Assembly (NCBI GenBank): GCA_014896535.1 | Contig: JADBKE010000009.1 | Span: 21,181-85,180 of the forward strand | Source of the DNA: Candidatus Fermentithermobacillaceae bacterium | GTDB lineage: Bacteria > Bacillota > Sulfobacillia > Fermentithermobacillales > DUSS01 | Reading direction: 5' to 3' | DNA: 64,000 bases | In this document: piece after piece, positions 23,945 through 32,867 of the stretch | Numbering within the stretch: position 1 is the stretch's first letter | How the letters are laid out: each line of letters opens with the position of its first letter | Translations under genes and position numbers: made by a program | Notes under the pieces: model-generated | Told to the model about the DNA's origin: nothing | The model's database searches: none | Seen by the model: the letters and a program-made list of their open reading frames with translations, nothing else

Positions 23945-26682
23945 CACCGTACCACCTCCTCCACCTCGACGGACAACCACGATTTTATGCGATTGAGCGC
24001 GACGAGCGGGGGACAGACCACATGTTCACCGGGAGTGAGCGCTTTAAATACTTCGGAACCGTAACTGCTTCCCGCGGGGCGCGCCCGGGAATCCAGCACA
24101 ACCAGAACCCGCCTGCCCGTTTCGCTTCTCAGGGCATCCACGACCTGACTTAACCTCGACAGGATCCCGGTAAGAGTGACATCCCTGAAGTAGTCTCCCC
24201 CAGCGTTTCTGACTTCCGTCTCCCTTATCCAGTCCTCAGGTCTCCGCAAGCCGAAAGGTAACCTGGATATGATCACACACCTGGCCCTGGAGAAATCGTC
24301 CTCGTCAAAGGCAAGAAACCTGGAAAGAACAACGGTGTCCGGCTGCTCGAGGTATTCCAGCGCTCTTCCGGTTCCGTCCGCCGACACTACGAGGATGCCC
24401 CGGGACTCAAGAGCTGGAGCGATCTTTTCGAAGAGCGTTTCTGAGTTGGAGGAAAATGGATTCAAGACCAGGCATCCGGTCCGGACGGCCCCGACGAGCT
24501 CCACGATGAACGAAGCGGAGCGCTGGTCGAAAGCTTCTTTGTCCGTCGGCTTGGGTAACCCGTCGACAAATACCGTAAGGATATCGGCGGGTTCCTCGTA
24601 CGTCCCCGCTGCGACCAACTTCGGAGTTTCGGACATCGCCAGGAGCTTTTCGTAGCCCCGCCTGCCGGCGAGCATTTGGGCAAAGGGCGACACCAGGACC
24701 ACCTTGCGAGCGCGGACACCCATGCCATTCTTGATCTCCTGCCCCGGGCAAACCCACAACCGCTTCATCACCGGAACGAGCCCAGCGCTCTTGTATCTCC
24801 CGTCAACAACAAGAACCTTGTCTGGTTCCTCATTCAACATCTTTTCGATGGCATCGAAAAATCTCTCGGCGGCGGAGATATCTCGTCCGATAATGGGCAG
24901 GTGACCCGGGATCTCGTCCAGCGACATTCGGAGTTTGACGTCGTCATCCTCACGGGCTCTTCTCCTGATGTACTCGCCCAGGACCTGTCGTCCATCCCGG
25001 AGCAAGCACCGGATGTCAGCAGGCATCTCGACTCGACCTCGAAACCAGAGGACCCTTTCGTCCCTGGAAAGGGCATCGCCGAGGCGTCTGTCCAAATCGA
25101 GGAAAATCTGCCCTTCGGTGGGCCCGATGAGTTCGGCAATCTGGCGAGGCTCGAATACGTCCGCCCTCCTGTCAGCCCAGTCCAAAACTTTTTGATAACC
25201 CAGTACGACCACGGCGGCGAAAGGCGACCGCACCAGCAGGTCCTGGGAAAGGAGTTCCTCCAGATACATCAGGGAAACGCCGGGCACATCGGGTTCTTCT
25301 TGCTTTGGGCAAAAGCAGTGCCGGGAATAGGCGCAACCCTCCAGGCACCCGGGATACCACGAAGCCTGGAGCTCTGCAAAGACCTGGTAGCCACAGCCGA
25401 ACATCTGGATCTCCCGGGGTGACCCGGTTTTCGTCCTTGACAACCAGTTTGCCATCATGGCCAAAAACTGACGGGTCTCCAGGTCCAGTTCGCCAACGGC
25501 CCGGTTCGCGACGAGGATCTCGAGAGCTCGCCACCGCGCAAGGCACACACGACGCCGGGGCGACTGGAGAAACGCCACTGCGGCACCCGAGCTTCCCGGT
25601 AAACCGGCAAGAACCCTTTCCATCTTGGACGCCGTCCTGGCATCCAGGCAGGCCACGGCCACCCTGTCTTTCAATTCGTGGGCAGCCCTAATGGCGGCAG
25701 CCAGCATTCCGGCCAGGGCGTCCGCGGTCTCCGGCGCCTGCACCAAGATCGCATTGTCCCATACTTCCCCCGATATCTCGGGGCCGGCGCCACATCCGGC
25801 CTTCGCTTCCTCCATTATCGCCGAGTATATGGCCCGCTCCACGTTGGGCCGGGAAAACAAAGTGGGGCCGGCCTGAACGCGAGCCGCGATCCCTTCGGGC
25901 GGGAGGAGCTCCCGTGGCTTCGCCTTGATCAGCCCCTGGGACGGCGTTCCTCCTCCGGTTTCCGGCAGCTGCGTCTCATCCTTTCCCGCGGCTGCAGTGA
26001 GGTTTTTCGTAGTACCCCGGCTCCCATCGGAGATGTCCCCAACCAGAGGCTGCAGCGCAGACTCTCCTGCCACCTGACCTGTACCTTGAGCGTCTGTGTG
26101 GCCGAATAGGTCCCTCGACGCCCAGTTATCTCCCATTACGCTCACGATAAACGAAGACGCGCTTCTTAGGACCTGCCTTGCCCTTTCCTGAAGCAAACCG
26201 AACAGGATGCCGCTGGCCCTGGCATCGTCGAGGGCACGATGGGCCGTCACCAGCGGAATGCCGAGGTTTTCGCATAAAGCTGAAAGCTTGTAGCTGGAAA
26301 GACCGGGAATTACGATCCTGGAAAGTTCAAGCGTGTCGTGACACGGTCTCAGGCCGATATCGGTAACGATCTTTCCGAGAAAGGCGATATCGAACGAGGA
26401 ATTGTGCCCGACCAGCGGGGAGTCTCCGATGAACTCTCGGATCCGCCAAAGCACATCTTCGAGGACCGGAGCGTTTGCCAGGTCAGCTTCGGTTATTCCG
26501 GTAAGCCTTAAAACGTAAAGGGGGACTTTCTGCGACGGCTTCACGAGGGAAGACCATTCTTCGTCGGGCCTGCCACGGCGAAATCTCACCATCGCGACTT
26601 CCAGTATTTCGTCGATCTGGGGGTCAAGCCCGGTTGTTTCCAGGTCGAACGCGACGTACTCCCCAAGATCTCCGGTCCTCAT
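23944..26682 (-). CDS. DinG-like protein: intact DnaQ-type exonuclease, degenerate helicase
   Basis: 912 residues. The N-terminal ~180 form a complete 3'-5' exonuclease: AFDLETTGL (motif I), GHNSSFDIAFL (II) and HRALDDARAS (III). The rest follows the DinG/XPD helicase layout in outline, but the key motifs are lost. At the Walker A place ILVQAPETADALAG has no GKT/S. The DEAH place reads VVVLGYQKVLDW. The motif VI place (LTGILSRLSQVVDALRSETG) lacks QxxGRxIR. A Cys-rich patch (PGCLEGCAYSRHCFCPKQ) remains. ATP-driven unwinding is therefore unlikely; the exonuclease probably works with a structural domain. ATG 26682 has GAGGTG upstream; surE follows with a one-base overlap. Confidence 0.85.
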   Translation of the reverse strand: MRTGDLGEYVAFDLETTGLDPQIDEILEVAMVRFRRGRPDEEWSSLVKPSQKVPLYVLRLTGITEADLANAPVLEDVLWRIREFIGDSPLVGHNSSFDIAFLGKIVTDIGLRPCHDTLELSRIVIPGLSSYKLSALCENLGIPLVTAHRALDDARASGILFGLLQERARQVLRSASSFIVSVMGDNWASRDLFGHTDAQGTGQVAGESALQPLVGDISDGSRGTTKNLTAAAGKDETQLPETGGGTPSQGLIKAKPRELLPPEGIAARVQAGPTLFSRPNVERAIYSAIMEEAKAGCGAGPEISGEVWDNAILVQAPETADALAGMLAAAIRAAHELKDRVAVACLDARTASKMERVLAGLPGSSGAAVAFLQSPRRRVCLARWRALEILVANRAVGELDLETRQFLAMMANWLSRTKTGSPREIQMFGCGYQVFAELQASWYPGCLEGCAYSRHCFCPKQEEPDVPGVSLMYLEELLSQDLLVRSPFAAVVVLGYQKVLDWADRRADVFEPRQIAELIGPTEGQIFLDLDRRLGDALSRDERVLWFRGRVEMPADIRCLLRDGRQVLGEYIRRRAREDDDVKLRMSLDEIPGHLPIIGRDISAAERFFDAIEKMLNEEPDKVLVVDGRYKSAGLVPVMKRLWVCPGQEIKNGMGVRARKVVLVSPFAQMLAGRRGYEKLLAMSETPKLVAAGTYEEPADILTVFVDGLPKPTDKEAFDQRSASFIVELVGAVRTGCLVLNPFSSNSETLFEKIAPALESRGILVVSADGTGRALEYLEQPDTVVLSRFLAFDEDDFSRARCVIISRLPFGLRRPEDWIRETEVRNAGGDYFRDVTLTGILSRLSQVVDALRSETGRRVLVVLDSRARPAGSSYGSEVFKALTPGEHVVCPPLVALNRIKSWLSVEVEEVVR

Positions 26683-26735
26683 CCCGCAATTTCACCTCGT
26701 CCCCGATCTCGCTGGCGCCCCCATCCAAAGCGGTC

Positions 26736-27521
26736 TTATCCGGACCTGAGCAGAAGGTCTCGAAGCATTCGAGCGTTGAGGGCAGCCTGGCCCCGGTGAC
26801 AGTTGTTGTACGCCACGTAAGTTTCCGTGGTCTTGGCTTCCATGTCCCTGAGCTTGGGAATCCACTCGAGGAGTTCGTCCTCGCTGTACATGTAGTCGTA
26901 CCTTTCCCAAGCTTTGTCGTGCTTGAACCACTTTTCCGCATTTCGACCGTGGAAACGGACGTAGCCCACGGGTCCGGTAGCTACGGCTATCGGGGGAAAC
27001 AGCGACGGAAGGCGTGGCTCGTCCACGCAGCAGAATCCCAGGCCCGACCTGCGTAGCAACTCAAAGGTATCTTCTTCGGCCCACACTCTGTTCCTGAATT
27101 CGACAACCGTGGGGAGACCTCGGAGCCGCTCTCTCAGGGAAGCGACATATTCCCGGTTCTGGGGGGAAGGCTTGAAGGACCAGGGAAACTGCGCCAGTAC
27201 GCATCCTAACCGGCCCGATTGGACCAGCGGAGAAATACCCTCCAGGAAGATGTCGAATTGTTTGTTGACTCCCTGAACGTCGTCGATTTCGTGAGTCATG
27301 GTTTTGTGAGCCTTCACGCAAAATTTGAAGCCCTCCGGAACCTTCTTCGCCATGGCAGCGAGCGTTCGCGGATTGGGCTGAGTATAGTAGGTAAAGTCCA
27401 GCTCCACGAAGGGAAACTCCCTGGAATAGTAAGCCAGAAACTCCCTTTCGTGCATTCCCTCGGGGTAAAACACCCCCCGCCAGTCCGGGTAGCTGAACCC
27501 GGCAGTACCGACGAGTATCAT
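26736..27521 (-). CDS. DUF72 family protein
   Basis: 261 residues, a TIM-barrel-like DUF72 protein (YecE family) of unknown function. Recognised by ILVGTAGFSYPDWRGVFYP at the N-terminus, then FVELDFTYYTQP, FCVKAHKTMTHE, VVEFRNRVWAEED and VGYVRFHGRNAEKW. ATG 27521 is chosen: GGGGGG lies 7 nt upstream and the family begins at this point. Downstream on the same strand is the DinG-like gene, 53 bp away. Confidence 0.9.
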   Translation of the reverse strand: MILVGTAGFSYPDWRGVFYPEGMHEREFLAYYSREFPFVELDFTYYTQPNPRTLAAMAKKVPEGFKFCVKAHKTMTHEIDDVQGVNKQFDIFLEGISPLVQSGRLGCVLAQFPWSFKPSPQNREYVASLRERLRGLPTVVEFRNRVWAEEDTFELLRRSGLGFCCVDEPRLPSLFPPIAVATGPVGYVRFHGRNAEKWFKHDKAWERYDYMYSEDELLEWIPKLRDMEAKTTETYVAYNNCHRGQAALNARMLRDLLLRSG

Positions 27522-27639
27522 CCCGCGTCCCCCCTTTCTCCGCTCCACCCGTTACAAACAACGCGTGGTCGCTGACCACACCGGACCAACCTTGCCCGAC
27601 CACGCCCTCAAAGCCCCGCACCGACGTCCCCGGCCGAGC

Positions 27640-28092
27640 TCACTTGCCCCGGATGAACTCTTCTCCAGGCCGCTTCCAGTCGTAAATCTCGAAAGGTTTG
27701 AAGAATAGAGCTATCTCCTTTTCTGCGGAATCTACCGAGTCCGAGCCGTGGACGAGATTGTTGGAAATGTCCAGCGCCAGATCGCCCCTGATAGTTCCGG
27801 GAGACGCTTTGGCCGGGTCCGTTGCACCCATTACTGCCCTCACGCTGGACACAGCGGAGGGCCCTTCCCATACCATAGCTACAATGGGAAGAGACGTTAT
27901 GTACTCGACAAGTCCCTCGAAGAAATCTTTTCCCTTGTGTACCTGATAGTGACGCTCGGCCATTTCCTTATCCATCCAGACCATCTTCATGGCAACGAGC
28001 TTGAGCCCTTTTCGCTCCAATCTCGAAACGATTTCCCCGACGAGCCCTCGAGCTACCGCATCGGGTTTTGCCAGCACCAGCGTTCTCTCCAA
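27640..28092 (-). CDS. ndk: Nucleoside-diphosphate kinase
   Basis: 150 residues, the usual length. It moves the gamma phosphate of ATP to NDPs through a phospho-His. ERTLVLAKPDAVARGLVGEI opens the protein, MVWEGPSAVSSVRAVMG and DPAKASPGTIRGDLA form the nucleotide site, and the catalytic His is in NNLVHGSDSVDSAEKEI near 118. The start is TTG 28092 with AGGAGGAG upstream. It sits after a terminator that ends the speH transcript, so it probably has its own promoter. Confidence 0.97.
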   Translation of the reverse strand: MERTLVLAKPDAVARGLVGEIVSRLERKGLKLVAMKMVWMDKEMAERHYQVHKGKDFFEGLVEYITSLPIVAMVWEGPSAVSSVRAVMGATDPAKASPGTIRGDLALDISNNLVHGSDSVDSAEKEIALFFKPFEIYDWKRPGEEFIRGK

Positions 28093-28159
28093 GGAAGACT
28101 CCTCCTGTCGGCTTTCAAGCTGCCTTTGCTCTTCTCCTTTATATTCTCGCGCCTAAATG

Positions 28160-28194
28160 AAAGCCCTGCGGCCATCTTCCGGACGCAGGGCTTT
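28160..28194 (-). terminator. Intrinsic terminator downstream of speH
   Basis: Perfect 11-bp stem AAAGCCCTGCG (28160-28170) with CGCAGGGCTTT (28184-28194), 13-nt loop, followed on the minus strand by TCATTTAGG. It lies 68 bp past the speH stop and before ndk. Confidence 0.75.
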
Positions 28195-28262
28195 ACTCAA
28201 ACGCGGTTCCGTCGCAAGTTTGACGGGATAGAATAACACATCACCTTTCCCCGGTTACTTGC

Positions 28263-28634
28263 TCAATCCGCACACGCAAGGGGCCTTGGGAACACGCCCC
28301 GCTTGACTTCGGAAGCTGTCACCGACTTAGCGCCGAAGTCCTTAAAGATCTTGTTCATCGCCACCCAGGGATCAACGTGGTCGCCACAAGTAAAAACATC
28401 CACGGCGGCGTAGCCGTACTCAGGCCACGTGTGTATGGCGATGTGAGACTCGGAAATCACCACCACTCCGCTGATACCCTGAGGGGAAAACCTGTGAAAT
28501 GCCTCTTCCCTGACTTCCGCACCAGCGGACAGAGCCGCACTGACCAAGATCTCCCGGATCCTATCGAGGTCGTTCAGGATGTCAAAATCGCATCCGTAGA
28601 CCTCAGCCAGAATGTGACGGCCCAGCCCTTCCAT
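28263..28634 (-). CDS. speH: S-adenosylmethionine decarboxylase proenzyme
   Basis: 123 residues, the class 1B (SpeH) size. It supplies decarboxylated SAM, the aminopropyl donor for spermidine. Self-cleavage makes the pyruvoyl group at Ser in VVISESHIAIHTWPE near residue 60; YAAVDVFTCGDHVDP carries the catalytic Cys. ATG 28634 matches the family start (GLGRHILAEVYGC) and lies about 49 nt below a near-consensus promoter; the longer open frame upstream covers that promoter and is rejected. No spermidine synthase gene is in the window. Confidence 0.96.
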   Translation of the reverse strand: MEGLGRHILAEVYGCDFDILNDLDRIREILVSAALSAGAEVREEAFHRFSPQGISGVVVISESHIAIHTWPEYGYAAVDVFTCGDHVDPWVAMNKIFKDFGAKSVTASEVKRGVFPRPLACAD

Positions 28635-28689
28635 TTCATTCCCAGCCCCCTTTAAGCGATTTTTCGACCCCCTTAAGACCATCAATGCA

Positions 28690-28718
28690 ATTCTAGGTAC
28701 GGGGTTCTCTACTGTCAA
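28690..28718 (-). promoter_or_regulatory. Strong sigma-A-type promoter of speH
   Basis: On the minus strand TTGACA (28718-28713), 17-nt spacer, TAGAAT (28695-28690). The -35 is a perfect consensus. It overlaps the last codons of the upstream metallo-hydrolase gene. Confidence 0.8.
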
Positions 28719-29548
28719 CAATATATCGTCGGGTCTCCAGCGGGAGCCACCTTCAGCTCGCCTGCGAACCCGCATCCGCTCAGGGCGCCGCTGCACGACT
28801 GGATGGCCTTTTCCGGCGTATTGCAGTCGAGGCTGAGATGAGCCAGGATGACTTTCCGCGTGTTCTTGGTCGCAATCCGCGACAGAGCTGCACCCGCCTG
28901 GACATTGGAAAGGTGGCCGTAGTCTCCCAGGACCCGCGCTACGAGAGCATACGGCCTCCCCGAAGATTTCTCCATCTCCACGTCGTGATTGGATTCGAGA
29001 ATCAGGTACTCTACCCCACGCAACAGCGAGATTATGCGGGACGGAACGTGCCCCAGGTCTGTAAGAAGAGCTGCCCTCCCGTCCTTTCCCTCAACGACGA
29101 AGCTCAGAGGATCTACCGAGTCATGCGGTTTCCAGAAGGCTCCGATCACAAACCCGCCTGCTTTTACGCGCTCTCCATCCTGTATGGTACGGACGAGCCC
29201 GCGGTCCAGACTGTACCCGCAGCTGAAATACCATCTCCAGAAAAGCGGTGACGCATACACCGGGATGGAGAAACGTTCGGGGAACGGTTGCTTCAGGCAA
29301 AGCGCCCGTATGTGATCGGTGTGTTCGTGGCTAATGAATACGGCGCGGATGTCGTCCGGTGAAAAACCCAGGGCATCGAGCCCCCGCAAAAGCTTGGCCA
29401 GTGGCATCCCGCAGTCAAAGAGAATCGGTCCGCATGAATCATCCCATACTATGTACCCGTTGCCGTGTACGCTCGAGCTTGATATAGACGCCAAATGAAG
29501 CCCCGCCAGACAAACCACCCCCGCCCGGCGCCCCAGACCGGTCCGCAC
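28715..29548 (-). CDS. MBL-fold metallo-hydrolase (WalJ/YycJ-like)
   Basis: About 277 residues (perhaps 259). The metal motif FISHEHTDHIRALCL (HxHxDH) is near residue 75, LLTDLGHVP near 165, LESNHDVEM near 190 and HLSLDCNTPEKA near 235; the last matches the WalJ/YycJ group of exonuclease-like hydrolases. The N-terminus HLASISSSSVHGNGYIV corresponds to the family's L-A-S-G-S-S-G-N motif, so the true start may be a GTG or TTG between 29548 and 29494; 29548 is the longest. No walRK genes are near. Confidence 0.82.
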   Translation of the reverse strand: MRTGLGRRAGVVCLAGLHLASISSSSVHGNGYIVWDDSCGPILFDCGMPLAKLLRGLDALGFSPDDIRAVFISHEHTDHIRALCLKQPFPERFSIPVYASPLFWRWYFSCGYSLDRGLVRTIQDGERVKAGGFVIGAFWKPHDSVDPLSFVVEGKDGRAALLTDLGHVPSRIISLLRGVEYLILESNHDVEMEKSSGRPYALVARVLGDYGHLSNVQAGAALSRIATKNTRKVILAHLSLDCNTPEKAIQSCSGALSGCGFAGELKVAPAGDPTIYC

Positions 29549-29657
29549 CCCCTTTGCTATTCACCACGGACCCAGGCCGCTCCTTCAGGCCAAAATCCGG
29601 CTCAAAAGCTAAACCCCGGTAGAAGGTTTATCGATTCATATTCACGGGTGATGAATA

Positions 29658-30725
29658 ATGGGAGGTGCACCTCGCGTCTCCTCTTCTACCAGGCATTTTG
29701 TGGAAGAGGACCCTTTGACCGGACTCCCCAACGTGTTTGCCTTCCTCCTGGAGGTGCCAGAGCTGCTCGAGAGTACGACCGGGACCATCCTGGTCGTCGA
29801 CATAAAAGGCCTCGCCGAGGTCAACCTGACTTGCGGCGAATCCAAAGGCGACGAAGTCATCCGGAGAGTATCTTCCCATCTCAAGGACATCACGTACCGG
29901 GCAAACCCGGAGGGACAGGTCTATCGCATCGGAGGGGATGAATTTGTCGCGGTGATACCGTCTTCTCCTCGATCAAACTCCCCCTCTACTCCCGGATACC
30001 TGCAGTACCCGGTGGCAGACCCCCTCCAACTGGTGGACGGCATCTCAACCCGGGCGTTTGAGCTCCACTATCCTTCCGACGTCAAGGACGTCATCGAGGT
30101 TTTGGACGTCGCTGCACACAGGCTCCAACCGGGCAGTTCCCAGTCTCCCGGTAAAGCCGCCAAGGTCTTGTCCAGAAGGATTCGCGAGACCATCGATCTC
30201 CTGCGAGAGGCGCTGGCGCTGGCCTATACTGACGACATCTCCGGACTCCCCAATCACCGGGCCGCCAAGCACGCCATCCGCCGCGCCCTGCGGTGTCAGA
30301 CCCCGGAAAGCCGACACCTGAGCCTTCTTCTGGTCGATGGCGACCACCTTCGGGTTTATAACGATAACCTCGGCTACCAGGCCGGGCACGAGCTCATCAG
30401 GAAGCTCGGGGCGATCCTCGCCGGAGAAACGCTCCCCGGCGAAACGGTGGCTCGGTGGCTCTCCGGTGACGAGTTCATGATAGTGCTCCCCGGCGTGAGG
30501 AGGGCAGAAGCTTTCAGGCGCGCCCAAAAACTGTGTAAGAGCGTGGCCAGAGCCACCAGCCAGTGGGTTTACCCCGTCACGATCTCCGTAGGAGTGGCCT
30601 CCTTCCCCGACGATGCCGACAACGAAGAAGATCTCATCCGCAAAGCGGAGGAAGCTAACTCGAGAGCCAAAAGGGAGGGCAAAAACAGAGCCTGCTATCC
30701 GCCGGCTTCCCCCACACCCGACTAA
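29658..30725 (+). CDS. Tandem GGDEF-domain protein
   Basis: 355 residues with two diguanylate-cyclase-type domains and no recognisable sensor or membrane part. Domain 1 (about 15-110) has DPLTGLPNVFAFL and YRIGGDEFVAVIP. Domain 2 (about 190-350) has DDISGLPNHRAAK, LLVDGDHLRVYNDNLGYQAG and RWLSGDEFMIVLPG, where the first Gly is Ser, a change tolerated in some active cyclases. Domain 1 keeps the signature but lacks the usual follow-on motifs and is shorter, so domain 2 is the more likely cyclase. No I-site (RxxD) is seen before either signature. Confidence 0.85.
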   Translation: MGGAPRVSSSTRHFVEEDPLTGLPNVFAFLLEVPELLESTTGTILVVDIKGLAEVNLTCGESKGDEVIRRVSSHLKDITYRANPEGQVYRIGGDEFVAVIPSSPRSNSPSTPGYLQYPVADPLQLVDGISTRAFELHYPSDVKDVIEVLDVAAHRLQPGSSQSPGKAAKVLSRRIRETIDLLREALALAYTDDISGLPNHRAAKHAIRRALRCQTPESRHLSLLLVDGDHLRVYNDNLGYQAGHELIRKLGAILAGETLPGETVARWLSGDEFMIVLPGVRRAEAFRRAQKLCKSVARATSQWVYPVTISVGVASFPDDADNEEDLIRKAEEANSRAKREGKNRACYPPASPTPD

Positions 30726-30732
30726 GGTCGTG

Positions 30733-31842
30733 CTACCCGGCTCGGTCAGCTTCCCTCTCGGGCAAACCTCTCTTCGCCGCCGACAAAACGCTCCTGTGAG
30801 TTTCCCAGGCGTGCACAACGAGGGCGGCTGCGATTATTCCGTAAGCCACGAACACTCTAAAATACTCACCCACCTGCGGACTTCCCATAAGCCTCTGTCC
30901 GGCGTAAGGGGAAACGATGAACAGGAGGTGAAACAAAAACGTCCCTGCGAGCGCCTGACCGACCGTGGCTCTGGTGACCGTAGCCCCGCCGAGAAGGAGC
31001 GATGCTATGGCGAACGTCGCTACTTGCTCATGGCTGTTATATGTGTTGAGGGTGCCTATGTTCTGCAAGAACACAAGTTGCCCCAGAGAAGCCAGCACCG
31101 TGGCGATTACCACGGCTAAAAGCCTCGTTTTGTTTACATCGATCCCGGCGACCGAGGCAACGTGCATGTCCTGGCCCACCGCTCTGAAGTCCTGACCCAG
31201 TTTGGTCCTGTAAAGGCGATTGAGGCCCAGGCAAACGAGACCGACCAGGACGAAAGTAGCCACCGGGATAACCAAGCCCGAAAGGGATACGGTCAGCAAG
31301 TTATCCAGGGCATACTTCATGTACTTGAGCTCCACCGTGTTTCGCAAACCAAAACCCTGCGGTAGCATGAGATCCGGGTTCTTCATCGGGATCACCGTTC
31401 CGACCATAAAGAGGAAGACCAGCTGGTACACCCCGTTCATGAAGAACCCTAACATCATCCCGGCGATCATTTCTCGACCTTTCGCCCTGTTCATGATGTT
31501 CCCTGCGACGAGACCAAGGGCAACGGCGATGGGAAATGACACGGTTAACGCCCCAAGAAACCCAAGCATGCCGGGGACTTTCAAGTGGGTCATCACGATG
31601 ATTCCCGTCTGCGCCGCCATCGCGCCCAACACCATGCTGAAGTTCAGGCCGAGGCCCGCGGAAATGGGTACGAGGAGTGATAGGACCAGTATCCAGTTCC
31701 GGGCCAGCCTGGTTATTACCTCCTGCAACAGGAAGCTCCAGCTCTTACCGCTCACGACGACGCCGAAGAGGCAAAGGATTCCAAAGACTAGCGGCATTGG
31801 ATTGCTTGATAACGATTCTCGGATCTTGCGCCACACCTTCAT
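30733..31842 (-). CDS. ABC transporter permease (BPD_transp_2 family)
   Basis: 369 residues with about nine membrane helices, a member of the RbsC/BmpCD-like permease family (NFSMVLGAMAAQTGI; VASVAGIDVNKTRLLAV, the EAA-like loop contacting the ATPase; GGATVTRATVGQALAGTFLF). It is the last gene of the four-gene uptake operon. ATG 31842 has AAGGAGG 7 nt upstream and lies 2 bp past the preceding stop. It pairs with the permease at 31845 as a heterodimer. Confidence 0.9.
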   Translation of the reverse strand: MKVWRKIRESLSSNPMPLVFGILCLFGVVVSGKSWSFLLQEVITRLARNWILVLSLLVPISAGLGLNFSMVLGAMAAQTGIIVMTHLKVPGMLGFLGALTVSFPIAVALGLVAGNIMNRAKGREMIAGMMLGFFMNGVYQLVFLFMVGTVIPMKNPDLMLPQGFGLRNTVELKYMKYALDNLLTVSLSGLVIPVATFVLVGLVCLGLNRLYRTKLGQDFRAVGQDMHVASVAGIDVNKTRLLAVVIATVLASLGQLVFLQNIGTLNTYNSHEQVATFAIASLLLGGATVTRATVGQALAGTFLFHLLFIVSPYAGQRLMGSPQVGEYFRVFVAYGIIAAALVVHAWETHRSVLSAAKRGLPEREADRAG

Positions 31843-31844
31843 CT

Positions 31845-32867
31845 CTATGCCTCCTTGCGCGTGAGAGCGTACAGGATCATGCCGTTGGAGATGATGAGTT
31901 TGGCGACTTCGGATATGTCGCCTCCGATAACGCTCTGAGTAACCGGGAGCGAAATCGTGAGGAGGGTTTGAAACAACGTTACCCCCGCCACAGCGTTGAA
32001 CACCGTCGCCCGGCTGGTGCTAGCCCCGCCCAGGAGGACGGCCGCTACCGCGGGGAACGCCATCATCAGCGGGGCTAAATACAGCTGAACGAAACCCAGG
32101 CTCTGGGCGTAAACGGCTATGCCCACGGCCCCCAGAACGGTCGACAGCGTGGCCCCGAGTATCCTCATTTTTTCCACGTTCACACCCGAAGCGCGGGCAA
32201 ACGCCGGGTTCATGCCGGCAGCCTTCATGGCGATGCCCGTTCTGGTGAAGGAAAACAGGTGGACCAGAACGCACAGAAAGGCGAAAAACAGAAGGAGCCC
32301 TGTGGGCACCTCAACTCCTCCGATGCTGAACTTGCCGAGGTTATCCAGGACACCGCCAAAGCGGTGGCCTATGGGTATGGTCACCCGCAGGCCCTTGCCG
32401 CCGACCACCCATATCATCTCGGGGTTTTTGAACGGAGCGAGCAGCCAGAACATACACATTCCCGCGACCGCGGAAAACCCCGTATACGTTCCGACCATCA
32501 TCTCCTCACCTTTTACTCGGTTCAGGAGGAGGCCGTACGCGTATCCTACGGGCAGAGAAAGAAGAACCCCAACGAGCAGCGCAAAAAAGAAACCGGCAAG
32601 TCCGCTGAGGCGAAGCTCAAGGCTGACGAGCATTCCCACGATTCCTGCGATCACACCCAGGGGCAGCCCAAAGTTCAACCCAAGGCCCGCTCGTATGCTC
32701 GGCAACATCGCCAGGACCAACACGCCGTTCATTCCTATTCTCACCAGGGCACTGGAGATGAGCATCTTTACGGGCAACCGCTCGAGTCCGGCCAGGGCAA
32801 ACAGTATGAGCAGAAAAAGCCCCACGAGCAATCTGGGAACACCAACGCCTTCAACCAGTCGTCTCAT
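31845..32867 (-). CDS. ABC transporter permease (BPD_transp_2 family)
   Basis: 340 residues, 8-10 membrane helices. Parallels the partner permease: AGLGLNFGLPLGVIAGIVGM, ARASGVNVEKMRILG and LLGGASTSRATVFNAVAG. ATG 32867 is chosen for GGAAAGGAGCGGGG just upstream; it overlaps the end of the ATPase gene by 17 bp, a sign of translational coupling. The longer frame to 32963 runs inside the ATPase gene and is rejected. Confidence 0.9.
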   Translation of the reverse strand: MRRLVEGVGVPRLLVGLFLLILFALAGLERLPVKMLISSALVRIGMNGVLVLAMLPSIRAGLGLNFGLPLGVIAGIVGMLVSLELRLSGLAGFFFALLVGVLLSLPVGYAYGLLLNRVKGEEMMVGTYTGFSAVAGMCMFWLLAPFKNPEMIWVVGGKGLRVTIPIGHRFGGVLDNLGKFSIGGVEVPTGLLLFFAFLCVLVHLFSFTRTGIAMKAAGMNPAFARASGVNVEKMRILGATLSTVLGAVGIAVYAQSLGFVQLYLAPLMMAFPAVAAVLLGGASTSRATVFNAVAGVTLFQTLLTISLPVTQSVIGGDISEVAKLIISNGMILYALTRKEA

